From positions 1-29,755 of the forward strand of contig CAZOWM010000045.1 of NCBI GenBank assembly GCA_964583615.1: a stretch of DNA of 29,755 nt. The letters run 5' to 3'. The stretch is from CAZOWM01 sp964583615. GTDB taxonomy: Bacteria; Spirochaetota; B62-G9; DRHN01. A program made the position numbers and the translations under genes. The notes under the pieces were generated by a model. The model saw only the letters and a program-made list of their open reading frames with translations, was not told the origin of the DNA and searched no databases. Below are positions 15,098 to 22,479 of the stretch, piece by piece. Each line of letters begins with the position of its first letter. Position 1 is the first letter of the stretch.

Positions 15098-16764
15098 CCG
15101 TGCCCTCCCCTGGGAATGAAGAGAATGCCGGGTTTTATCTGCGCCTTTACCCTGATGCGCCTCCCTACTCTTGAAAACCCTCTCACCATGTTGAAACTGC
15201 TCTTCTCCGTGATTTCAGCCTCCGGCATTTCCTCACCGGTTTCCATTTCCCTTGCCACACGCGAGGCAATTTCCACTGCGTCCCTTTCAGCTTCCTCAAG
15301 TGTATAGCCTTCCCCTACCGTTGCGGTATAGTCGATTTCTGGAACATTCACATATCCCTCGGCCGTGTCGGCGATGAGCGTAATCTCAATTGTCGTCCTG
15401 CTGAGCGCGGCGCCGACTGCGTTTGCGATCTCATGAAACTCAGGCACCACGCAGTTCAACCCGAATATTTCCTCGAGCAGAGGACATACCGCCTTTGCAG
15501 GGCCCCCGATCACGGAGAGCACCCGTGGGCGGACTTTCTTTCCGAAAAGAAGCTCCCGAATAGTGTACACGGGACGGGCGTTGATCTCTTCGAGCAGCTC
15601 GTGCACACGGCCTCTGATGGTTTTGACGAACTGTCTTGCGATTTTCTGTGCGGTTTCAAGAGACGAAAGCCCAAGCTGCTGCCCCAGCACCTTCATCGCC
15701 TCCAGCGCCTTAGTTCTATCTCCCATTTCCATGAGGCCGAGAGAAAGAAATGCATCGGTCGGAGTGGGCAGCGGGCCTCCAAGCGCCCTCGGGCTTCCCA
15801 CACGCCTGGGGCCGATCCTGATCTCGCCATTTTCAGCCGAGACCGCGCTGTCCCCTCCGAGCGCAATGGATTGCGAATACACGGCGCGCACGAGCGTGGG
15901 GGAGCTGCCGACAGAAATACCATAAGGCTCAAAAAGAGTGTCGCCGTCCGCGAGAAAAGCGATGTCTGTGGTCGTTCCCCCTATGTCGAGGAGGATAGCA
16001 TCGCCCTCAATGGAGGATAAAACGCATGCCCCTGCCACACTCGCAGTTGGTCCTGAATGAATCGTGAACACCGGAGTGTTCACCGCGCTGTGCAAGGGGA
16101 GCGTTCCTCCGTCTGCTTTGAGTATATGAAGAGCCGGAGTCATGCCTTTTTTGCTGCACGCATCTGAAAGCGCTTTTGCAAACGTGGAAAACCTCTTGTA
16201 CACGGCAGAGTTTAAATACGCAGTTGCTATGCGACGTGGAAAATTGAGATTCCCTGAAACGGTGTGCCCCATGGTTATGTGGCTGAAAAATGGTTTTAGA
16301 AGAGTCTTGATCTGCCGTTCGTGCTCCGGGTTTCTGGTGCAAAACTTTGTTACGACACCTGCGTGTTCCATCCCCTCTGCGGAAAAGGTTTTCCCGCCCT
16401 GTTTCACCGCTTCAGGATCGAAGGATTGTATCTCTCTTCCTCTGTGGTCTATTGACCCTTCCAAATATACCACAGCATCGCCGCACGAAAAGAGCGCGGG
16501 ATCGATCCCCGGACCGCTCTCTATGAACATGCAGACCGGATCCGTGGTCCCCTCCACAATCGCATTGGTAGACAATGTGGTGCTGAGATTGATTCTCTCA
16601 ACGCGTGTGGGCTCCACACCTCCGAGCAGCTGTTCGAGTGCACTCCAGACCGAATCGAAGAGTGATGAAGTGTCTGTAGGAACCTTCGCTTTGGAGATCA
16701 GCCGCCCATGGTCGAAAAGTGCAGCGTCAACTTTGGTCCCTCCCACATCGAGCCCCGCTATCAC
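15091..16764 (-). CDS. Hydantoinase/oxoprolinase family protein (HyuA-like ATPase)
   Basis: About 557 residues. The N-terminal actin-like phosphate motif is AGLDVGGTKVDAALF, followed by LSTTLSTNAIVEG, then HSGPTASVAGAC and LLDIGGTTTDIAFL, which starts the second ATPase half. The C-terminal part includes VIGGPAKAVCPLLEE. Family members couple ATP hydrolysis to opening cyclic amides such as hydantoins or 5-oxoproline; others have unknown roles. I chose the GTG at 16764 because AGGAG lies upstream and MIAGLDVGG is the usual N-terminus; a GTG at 16788 adds 8 residues. No HyuB-type partner is nearby. Instead it heads an operon with a deacetylase-family protein and a methyltransferase. Confidence 0.87.
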   Translation of the reverse strand: MIAGLDVGGTKVDAALFDHGRLISKAKVPTDTSSLFDSVWSALEQLLGGVEPTRVERINLSTTLSTNAIVEGTTDPVCMFIESGPGIDPALFSCGDAVVYLEGSIDHRGREIQSFDPEAVKQGGKTFSAEGMEHAGVVTKFCTRNPEHERQIKTLLKPFFSHITMGHTVSGNLNFPRRIATAYLNSAVYKRFSTFAKALSDACSKKGMTPALHILKADGGTLPLHSAVNTPVFTIHSGPTASVAGACVLSSIEGDAILLDIGGTTTDIAFLADGDTLFEPYGISVGSSPTLVRAVYSQSIALGGDSAVSAENGEIRIGPRRVGSPRALGGPLPTPTDAFLSLGLMEMGDRTKALEAMKVLGQQLGLSSLETAQKIARQFVKTIRGRVHELLEEINARPVYTIRELLFGKKVRPRVLSVIGGPAKAVCPLLEEIFGLNCVVPEFHEIANAVGAALSRTTIEITLIADTAEGYVNVPEIDYTATVGEGYTLEEAERDAVEIASRVAREMETGEEMPEAEITEKSSFNMVRGFSRVGRRIRVKAQIKPGILFIPRGGHGC

Positions 16765-16916
16765 GATCCTCTCTCCTATTGAGCGCACACCAGGAATCTA
16801 CTATAATACTGCACATATCTCCATGAGAAAACAGATATCAGTAGGAGTGCTCTCTTATCGGTAAATCACGAGTATGTTTTCTAAAGGTGTGTCTGTGGTA
16901 ATGTAATGTGAGGGCC

Positions 16917-16931
16917 TGAAAAGCGTTTTCA
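16917..16931. promoter_or_regulatory. TGAAAA/TTTTCA inverted repeat, possible operator
   Basis: TGAAAA-GCG-TTTTCA lies in the 287-bp gap 16765-17051. The arms are perfect, but the 3-bp centre differs by one base from the usual 14-bp LacI/CcpA-type site. A second small palindrome, AGGAATCAATTCCT, is at 16972-16985. The gap has no gene; a TATTAT box near 16803 on the minus strand could be the -10 of the hydantoinase operon, but its -35 is poor. Confidence 0.3.
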
Positions 16932-17051
16932 CACGTTTCCTCTTTTTCCGAATATACTCAGGTATTCCAAGAGGAATCAATTCCTGTGCATCAAGTTCCT
17001 ATGCCCCATACCCTTTCAAGGAGAATCCCCTGTGTGCTTCTCTAAACGGAC

Positions 17052-17996
17052 TCATAACTGTGCCGGTTCGCACTCCGGCACGAAAAAGCTTCTTACTTCG
17101 CGCTCGATCACCGTATCCTTTTCGGTCAGTCCTCCGATCAGAAGCGGACTTTTTGGATCGTGCCTTTTCACATTTTCTTCCACGCTGCTCGCGTTGGTGT
17201 TTGCATAGCAGTAGACGCATAGGTGTGCGCACGTATTATACATACCGACATCGATACTTTCAGCGCAATTACACTCTGCACGCTGGTGTCTATCTTTCCT
17301 GACGGAAAATTTTTTCCCGATGATGTTCGATATCAGCTCATCATCGATACATTTACCGTTTTTGATTCCCACAGACGTCAGATCATGCTCCAAAGCACAG
17401 GAAACAAGTTCGATCCTTCGGCTGGCTGCAGTCTCCCTGAGGGCGGAACCGAGCTCTCTCATGTTCTCGCCGATAACTTCGATCAGTGAAAAATTCTTTA
17501 GATTCTTCCTGCACTTTGCATAGAGGTGTAAAAAGCTGATCACACACCTCCTGGTGTACCCTTCAAAGCTTTCGGCCAGACGGGAAAACTGTGTTTTGTG
17601 GTACACGATGTCCATTTTATCGGTGATAATGATGGGATCGTACCTCCAGATAACCCGCTGTTTTCCCAACATGCCGGATAATGCGCGAAAAATCTCCACG
17701 CGGGTCTTCAGTGCCGGAAGATTCGGCTCAAGGTCCTTTCCATAGGGGTTCACCGTGAACTGATAATAGTAGGGAATTTCGTATGAATCTAGCTCTGCAC
17801 TCCTCTCCATCATTGATGCTGGGTCCTTTGTCCAGAAAACGATGAAATCAACATTCTGTCGGCTGATCCTGACCCTGCTCACCTGGTGCTCGTTGAACGG
17901 ATTTCGGATCATTACCTCTCCCGCTTTCAGCCTGTTGAGAAACCACTGCGAATAAAACGCGGGAATATCGGTCCTTCGACTCGCACTCACTATCAT
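17052..17996 (-). CDS. DUF1848 domain-containing protein (Cys-rich, radical-SAM-like cluster)
   Basis: 314 residues matching the DUF1848 family. It begins MIVSASRRTDIPAFYSQWF, then RNPFNEHQVSRV and FIVFWTKDPASM. The conserved C-terminal cysteines are Cys242, Cys244, Cys256, Cys260 and Cys263 in ECNC and TCAHLCVYCYAN. The C-x3-C-x2-C spacing with a following Tyr-Ala-Asn resembles radical SAM iron-sulfur sites, although at the opposite end from usual. Its function is not known. CAGGAG lies 7 nt upstream of the ATG. It is the last gene of a LysE-DUF523-DUF1848 run. Confidence 0.85.
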   Translation of the reverse strand: MIVSASRRTDIPAFYSQWFLNRLKAGEVMIRNPFNEHQVSRVRISRQNVDFIVFWTKDPASMMERSAELDSYEIPYYYQFTVNPYGKDLEPNLPALKTRVEIFRALSGMLGKQRVIWRYDPIIITDKMDIVYHKTQFSRLAESFEGYTRRCVISFLHLYAKCRKNLKNFSLIEVIGENMRELGSALRETAASRRIELVSCALEHDLTSVGIKNGKCIDDELISNIIGKKFSVRKDRHQRAECNCAESIDVGMYNTCAHLCVYCYANTNASSVEENVKRHDPKSPLLIGGLTEKDTVIEREVRSFFVPECEPAQL

Positions 17997-18058
17997 TGCG
18001 CGCTCCTGTCATGTCTGCGGAAACCGTGAAACTATCACTTTCCGGAAAAATACTCCGC

Positions 18059-18529
18059 TCAGGTCTGCGCAGGATGGTCAAATTCACATCCACTGCACAC
18101 CTGTATACCATTTTTGTGAAGAAGTTCTGCTGTCACCCCGTTTCCATCTTTCAGTGAACCGGAAAATGTACCATCGTATACCTTTCCAAATCCGCAGGAA
18201 GGGCTGAGTGACTTCAGTATTGCTTTTGTGATTTTGTTTTCCCGTGCAATTCTCATTACCTCTCCCGCCCCTTTCAGAAAGTTCTTCGTGCAGTCCTTGC
18301 CAGACAGAGAAAACACTGCCACATTTCCGTTTTCATCTCTGGTGATTTCACAGATCTCGCGGGGTACGCCCAATCCCCCGAGCATTTCGGGACACACTGC
18401 AATCGCCTCCCCTCGACGCACCAACTCCTCAACGATCGGATCTCTGCAATTTTTGCCGTCGTACCTGCAGTTTTCTCCTGCCAGACAGGCACTCACAAGA
18501 TAGACTGCAGTTATGTTCGGAAAAACCAT
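18059..18529 (-). CDS. DUF523 domain-containing protein
   Basis: 156 residues from the ATG at 18529 (MVFPNITAVYLVSACLAG). A TTG at 18577 would overlap the exporter's end. The conserved features are SACLAGENCRYDG with paired cysteines, AVCPEMLGGLGVPRE, AILKSLSPSCGFGKVYDG and a final CSGCEF. The family is widespread in anaerobes and the conserved cysteines suggest metal or iron-sulfur binding, but no reaction is established. It lies between the LysE-type exporter and DUF1848, and shares with DUF1848 a cysteine-dependent character. Confidence 0.87.
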   Translation of the reverse strand: MVFPNITAVYLVSACLAGENCRYDGKNCRDPIVEELVRRGEAIAVCPEMLGGLGVPREICEITRDENGNVAVFSLSGKDCTKNFLKGAGEVMRIARENKITKAILKSLSPSCGFGKVYDGTFSGSLKDGNGVTAELLHKNGIQVCSGCEFDHPAQT

Positions 18530-18569
18530 TCCAAATACTCTTTTTTGTAAAGAGATTTGATCCCGTTTC

Positions 18570-19184
18570 TTAATCAATAAGGCTGGTCAAGATACAGATT
18601 CCGATTACGGTAAGAATAATGCCTGAAACCTTGTTCACCTTCTCGAGGCCGTTGAAAAGAAGTTTTCTTCGAAAGGTATCGACTGTGAGACTCAATAAAA
18701 ACCACCACAGGGCAGAACCGGTGAAAACACCTGTCACCGTGCACACTACGCCCCCGAGCGCTTTTTCCGCATTTCTCATACCCAGGCCCGCAAACAACCA
18801 GGTGTAGGAAAGAATCGTGACAGGATTGGCGAGTGCCAGCATAAACGTAGACGCATAGCCGAACGGGAGATCAACAGCTTTCATCATCGCAGATCCCGGT
18901 TGAGAGTTTTTTCCAAGCAGCAAATTCATCCCGAGAATGCAGATAATTAGGCCTCCACCGAAACGGATGATGTCGCTCTGTCTCATTATCAGGTTCGATA
19001 CAAATGTGAGCCCGAGTTCTGCAATAGCACAGTAAATCGAGTCTGCGGTCGCTGCACCGAGTCCGGAAACGAATCCCGCATGCCTTCCCTGAGAAAGCGT
19101 TCTCTGCACGCAGATCAGCCCGACCGGACCCACCGGGACACACAATATGAACCCGATAACTATTCCGTAGAAGAAGTTGTTCAT
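18570..19184 (-). CDS. LysE/RhtB-family amino acid exporter
   Basis: 204 residues with six predicted membrane segments. The N-terminal segment contains the family's conserved VPVGPVGLICVQRTLSQGRHAGFVSGLGAATADSIY, quoted here only as its core PVGPVGL and GLGAATAD, followed by ANPVTILSY in the second half. Members export amino acids such as lysine, homoserine or threonine, or related small molecules. Only a weak AAAG site precedes the ATG. Its end lies 40 nt before DUF523, suggesting one transcript. Confidence 0.87.
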   Translation of the reverse strand: MNNFFYGIVIGFILCVPVGPVGLICVQRTLSQGRHAGFVSGLGAATADSIYCAIAELGLTFVSNLIMRQSDIIRFGGGLIICILGMNLLLGKNSQPGSAMMKAVDLPFGYASTFMLALANPVTILSYTWLFAGLGMRNAEKALGGVVCTVTGVFTGSALWWFLLSLTVDTFRRKLLFNGLEKVNKVSGIILTVIGICILTSLID

Positions 19185-19240
19185 ATTCTTTAATATACCA
19201 CAATCTTCAGGCCAAATACATCAAAGATTTTCACACTTTT

Positions 19241-19522
19241 TCATGCTTCACCAAACACTGACACTAAAAACGTTATGCCGACAAATTTTGTGGCCATCCG
19301 TTCGATTTTTTCCTCATCCTTTCCCGACATTTTTCCGTGCCGGGTGAGTCTCCAGATCAGTATAAACCCTGAGAGTGATTCAACAATGCTGTCAAATCCA
19401 AAACCGATGAGCGCAATGCTTTTGGCTGCTTTCCCAGCCAAGAGTGCCACCACTGCTTCTCCCATGTTGTAGCCGACATTAAAGAACTCCACCTGCAATG
19501 CTTTTTTATACAGCTGTGCCAT
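19241..19522 (-). pseudogene. Cation diffusion facilitator-like transporter, truncated
   Basis: 93 residues only. NVGYNMGEAVVALLAGKAAKSIALIGFGFDS is replaced here by its key parts: a first membrane segment with GEAVVALLAG, then SIALIGFGFDSIVESLSG, the metal-site segment of CDF-related cation efflux proteins. A loop and ATKFVGITFLVSVFGEA follow, then a stop. Intact relatives have about 190-300 residues with several more membrane segments. No continuation is found in other frames before the LysE gene at 19184. AGAGGA precedes the ATG. It is probably a deletion remnant. Confidence 0.65.
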
Positions 19523-19575
19523 ATACCGTATTTCCTCTCTCTTTTTAGAACACCTTCAGGGGGTCTTCAATCGTG

Positions 19576-20583
19576 TCAGCTGATTTTCGGTTCGTCAGGA
19601 GACCTCACTGGAAGCTTCTGTTCTCTGAGATAGGTCTTGAACCTGCCCATTGTGATCTTTTCCCCTCCACAATCACCTGCGATAAAATACTGCCTTTCTG
19701 TATCGAGGTTCCGCAGGAGCAGCTCATTTCCGCAGTAGCCGCTCACCACTGAAAGGCCCTTTTGTGTTAGGACGAATACGGGAATTTTTCTCGTGATCTG
19801 AAGAACTGCAGTCTTGCCGATAGTTTCGCGTACTTCCCTTGACGCACAGCTCCATACCACATCAGACCATCGGGCCATCTCCTCAATCCGCGGCTCATCA
19901 ACACCCGTGGCGCACACCATGAACGTGGTTACAGACACGTTGTATTTTTTCTCGATGTCCGCAAATGAAGCAATGGGCTCCTCTGTACAACTGTTGACCG
20001 TCACCGCAATGTTCTTGTACCCAAGTCGCGCAGCCTGCTCGGAAGCGCCAACCTGATCGATGGCTCCATCAGGAAAAGGGACATGGCACTCCAGGTCTTC
20101 GAGCCTCTGTATGAGCTTCGAAATGGGCGTGGTGTAAAATAAGCCGTTCATCCGTGCACCTATCCCCTGCACCACGTCCGGATTTCGGACGATCACGGTT
20201 CCGGCCCCGTCACACACCACAACCGCTGCGTCGATAATTTTTTTTCTCAGCGCATACATGAGTATTTCGGACGCACCGTACGGTATGGCGATACTTCTTT
20301 TTGTGATCACTCTTTTTTCCGTAAAGAACCCGAACTTTTCGATCTTCTCTTCGACTCCCCGTGCGATTAGCGCCTTCACCTCATCCATGCCGGGGCGTGA
20401 AGAAACATCGAGATGCCGGTAGAGATGGTGTGCGAGCGGGCAGTACGTCATCACAGGTTCGGTCATGTTCATCACTTTCCCCCCGGATACGGCCACGAAT
20501 GCTGAAAAAAGTCGAATGATATGAAGGTCTGAGCAGGTTTCTTTCTCGATATCGAGCAGCTGAAAAAGAGTTTCCTGATTCAT
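19576..20583 (-). CDS. DUF2099 family protein (methanogenesis marker 8-like)
   Basis: 335 residues from the ATG at 20583 (MNQETLFQLLDIE); an ATG at 20634 would overlap the opposite-strand remnant. The family pattern is clear: EPVMTYCPLAHHL with a conserved Cys, GASEILMYALRKKIID, AAVVVCDGAGTVIVRNP, VQGIGARMNGL, IDQVGASEQAARLGY and a final VFVLTQKGLS. DUF2099 was named from methanogens (marker protein 8) but also occurs in bacteria. Its biochemistry is not established as far as I know. No methyl-coenzyme M gene is present. It heads the run toward the LysE-DUF523-DUF1848 genes. Confidence 0.8.
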   Translation of the reverse strand: MNQETLFQLLDIEKETCSDLHIIRLFSAFVAVSGGKVMNMTEPVMTYCPLAHHLYRHLDVSSRPGMDEVKALIARGVEEKIEKFGFFTEKRVITKRSIAIPYGASEILMYALRKKIIDAAVVVCDGAGTVIVRNPDVVQGIGARMNGLFYTTPISKLIQRLEDLECHVPFPDGAIDQVGASEQAARLGYKNIAVTVNSCTEEPIASFADIEKKYNVSVTTFMVCATGVDEPRIEEMARWSDVVWSCASREVRETIGKTAVLQITRKIPVFVLTQKGLSVVSGYCGNELLLRNLDTERQYFIAGDCGGEKITMGRFKTYLREQKLPVRSPDEPKIS

Positions 20584-20598
20584 TTTCCGAGATCCCGT

Positions 20599-21097
20599 AT
20601 GACAGGCAAAACATTTGAAACATATAACTATCATTCACGATACTGGGAAACCGGTGCAGCGTCAAGAGATTCAAGACCGAATTTGAATTGTATCGAAGAG
20701 TTTCACGAAAACGGGACCATCGTGATCCCCTGTGTTTCTCCACTCGTAACGGACAAGTACACGGCAAGCCTTATGTCAGACGACAGGGAGTTCGGCCAGA
20801 CCGGAGCGCAGTTCCTGGCAGACACATTGAACGGAAAAGGGAAGATCATTGCTCTTGATGGAATGGACGGAATCACCGTTGCCATCAACAGGTAGGAAGG
20901 GGCGAAATCCGTGTTCGACAAGTACCCTGGAATCGAGATCCTGGGGAAGACCTTTGCCGACTGGGACTATGCAAAAGGAAAGGCAGCCTCAGAGAATTTT
21001 CTCGCAGCGTTTCCTGACATCGACGGAGTGTGGGCTTCCGGCGGTGCAATGACTCAGGGGGGCAATCGAGGCGTTCGTCGAGGCGGATGAGCCTCAC
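20599..21097 (+). pseudogene. Sugar-binding protein (RbsB-type) remnant with stop and frameshift
   Basis: From about 20700 the frame follows a periplasmic sugar-binding protein: DKYTASLMSDDREFGQTGAQ, then GKGKIIALDGMDG. A TAG at 20893-20895 interrupts it at a position where relatives continue with an Arg-x-x-Glu-Gly-Ala segment. The same frame resumes EGAKSVFDKYPGIEILGKTF, ADWDYAKGKAASENFLAAF and PDIDGVWASGGAMTQG. At the G-run near 21058 two extra G shift the frame; removing them restores AIEAFVEADEPH. The N-terminal half and signal peptide are missing. It is not a copy of the intact binding protein at 8515. Confidence 0.82.
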
Positions 21098-21205
21098 GTG
21101 ATCCTTTTCGCCGTGCTGCTCTGCGTGCTCTGTGGCCTTACATTCGGCATGTTCAACGGTGTGCTCGTTCACTATATGAACATACCTCCACTCGTCGTTA
21201 CCTTC
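21098..21205 (+). pseudogene. RbsC-type permease fragment
   Basis: Directly after the binding-protein remnant, about 36 codons read VILFAVLLCVLCGLTFG, then MFNGVLVHYMNIPPLVVTF. This is the third-fourth membrane segment region of RbsC-like permeases, which have about 320 residues. Both ends are cut, with no intervening DNA, so large deletions fused it to its neighbours. Confidence 0.7.
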
Positions 21206-21206
21206 T

Positions 21207-21440
21207 GTAGATGAAGCAACGGAAGTTGTCGCGCTCTCCATGAGTCACAGACCCGATTTCGAACAGGACACAACCATTACCTTTGTGGCAAAGTTTAAAA
21301 ACGGGGCTATAGGAAAGGTGTGGAGAGGTAAACCACTTCGTCGACTGCATCATCAGCAACAAAAAACCCATCGTGGATCTCGACGACGCGATTGCAATGA
21401 AGAGCGCGACTATCAGAAGAATAAAAAATATGTCGTATGT
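21207..21440 (+). pseudogene. Gfo/Idh/MocA dehydrogenase C-terminal fragment
   Basis: VDEATEVVALSMSHRPDFEQ, then DTTITFVAKFKNGAIGKV, matches the C-terminal sheet domain of Gfo/Idh/MocA oxidoreductases, which act on sugars and cyclitols. A frame change at about 21323 is followed by GEVNHFVDCIISNKKPIVD and DDAIAMKSA, the family's last helix region. The NAD-binding domain is missing. Sequence from 21441 to the scaffold gap is not assignable. Confidence 0.7.
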
Positions 21441-21486
21441 CATGAGCGCCTGTGTTTTTTCTGCCGAGTTGGACACTTCCCTTTTT

Positions 21487-21586
21487 NNNNNNNNNNNNNN
21501 NNNNNNNNNNNNNNNNNNNNNNNNNNNNNNNNNNNNNNNNNNNNNNNNNNNNNNNNNNNNNNNNNNNNNNNNNNNNNNNNNNNNNN
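21487..21586. other. Scaffold gap (100 N)
   Basis: Exactly 100 N, the conventional length for a gap of unknown size. Sequence on the two sides should not be assumed adjacent, and readings that cross it are not valid. Confidence 0.99.
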
Positions 21587-21957
21587 AAAAACAGCGCTTG
21601 TATCGCGGGTTCTGCACCTTTTTTTGTTCAACGGGCTTTTTCATCTCATCAACCGGTTTGTTGGGTTCTTTTCAAGAAAGGTGAAGCTCAGCCCGCAGTG
21701 GATATTCGACACATTTGATGAATTTCAGGAGGGCACCGGCCATCTCACGGAGAAGCCGGTGCTTTTTTTACTTCTCTTGATGATCACGGTGGTAATCTGG
21801 GGTTTCTGACTTGCCGTCATGTACATATCTTTTCGGAATACCCTTCGAGATCGGCCTGAGTGCGCTGCTCATATACCGCACCACCCATTATATTGTCCCA
21901 TTCATTCTGAGCATGCCCCTCTATCTTAGCATGAAGCAAAAAGGGAAGGAAAAATGA
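21587..21957 (+). pseudogene. UPF0104/flippase-like membrane protein, broken C-terminal part
   Basis: After the gap a frame reads RVLHLFLFNGLFHLINRF and WIFDTFDEFQEGTG, then a hydrophobic segment PVLFLLLLMITVVIWGF ending in TGA near 21810. In another frame, from about 21850, IGLSALLIYRTTHYIVPF and a charged KQKGKEK tail end at TGA 21955. The latter matches the last segments of lysylphosphatidylglycerol-synthase TM-region/UPF0104 proteins (YbhN, AglD relatives). The stop, the frame change and missing middle segments indicate a pseudogene. The 5' part is lost in the gap. Confidence 0.6.
21733..21769 (+). terminator. Terminator-shaped hairpin inside a decayed reading frame
   Basis: GCACCGGC (21733-21740) and GCCGGTGC (21755-21762) form a perfect 8-bp stem with a 14-nt loop, followed by seven T (21763-21769). 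It looks like an intrinsic terminator on the plus strand, but it lies inside the membrane-protein remnant whose reading continues through it. The loop is long. It may be a real terminator that arrived with a rearrangement, or chance. Confidence 0.45.
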
Positions 21958-21990
21958 GCACACCGAAGTGAAATTTTCCTCGAAACTCAC

Positions 21991-22374
21991 TCACTCGCCG
22001 TCGAAAAGCCAGCGATGCGCCTCATCGATCGTCCGGAATACATTCATGTACACGGAAACATCCCGTTCTTTTATTTCAAGCATGGCAACGAGCATCCGCG
22101 CAAGCCCGAATGTAATGTCCAGTGATGACACGATCGCCGTTCTCACTCCCTTTCGAGCTCCTCCATACTGTTTGAGAAGCGTTGCAAGCTGTCTCACCTG
22201 CGTTGGGGCAATCATGTCAATTGATGCGTTTTGCAGATCCCAAAGCACGTTTTCGGTACGTTTGCCGTCGTAAAAGGATCCTATCGCGGCTTTCACCTCT
22301 TCATAGGTGACTTCGCCTTTTCCGGTGAAAACCGTCAGGCTTTTCGATTTATCGGTACTGGATTCAATCGACAT
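21991..22374 (-). CDS. STAS/SpoIIAA-like small protein
   Basis: 127 residues. The pattern of NVLWDLQNASIDMIAP, then a helix VRQLATLLKQYGGARK, a strand GVRTAIVSSLDITFGLARML and a final VFRTIDEAHRWL resembles the STAS/SEC14-like SpoIIAA-type family of small bacterial proteins, often annotated as hypothetical. There is no obvious phosphorylatable Ser in the anti-sigma antagonist context, so I do not claim a sigma-factor role. GGA lies immediately before the ATG. A 15-bp direct repeat lies upstream at 22382-22422. Confidence 0.6.
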   Translation of the reverse strand: MSIESSTDKSKSLTVFTGKGEVTYEEVKAAIGSFYDGKRTENVLWDLQNASIDMIAPTQVRQLATLLKQYGGARKGVRTAIVSSLDITFGLARMLVAMLEIKERDVSVYMNVFRTIDEAHRWLFDGE

Positions 22375-22381
22375 TCCAGAT

Positions 22382-22422
22382 CTCGAAATGATAGGGAAAA
22401 TATTTTGCTCAAAGTGATAGGG
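22382..22422. repeat. Direct repeat pair upstream of the STAS-like gene
   Basis: CTCGAAATGATAGGG (22382-22396) and CTCAAAGTGATAGGG (22408-22422) match at 13 of 15 positions and start 26 bp apart. They lie immediately upstream of the ATG at 22374, where an operator would be expected. No clear promoter was found upstream of them. Confidence 0.5.
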
Positions 22423-22479
22423 CTATCGTATTTGCTCTCATTATCGACACGAATGTGAATAACTAAAGTTTACTGTTTT

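Noticed and set aside
16142..16864. Plus-strand 240-codon frame opposite the hydantoinase-like gene
   Set aside because: Antisense shadow; the minus strand has full family motifs.
21300..21486. Minus-strand hydrophobic reading MTYDIFFILLIVALFIAIA before the gap
   Set aside because: It suggests a membrane helix, but the plus strand reads better as the Gfo/Idh/MocA C-terminus, and the frame enters the N gap.
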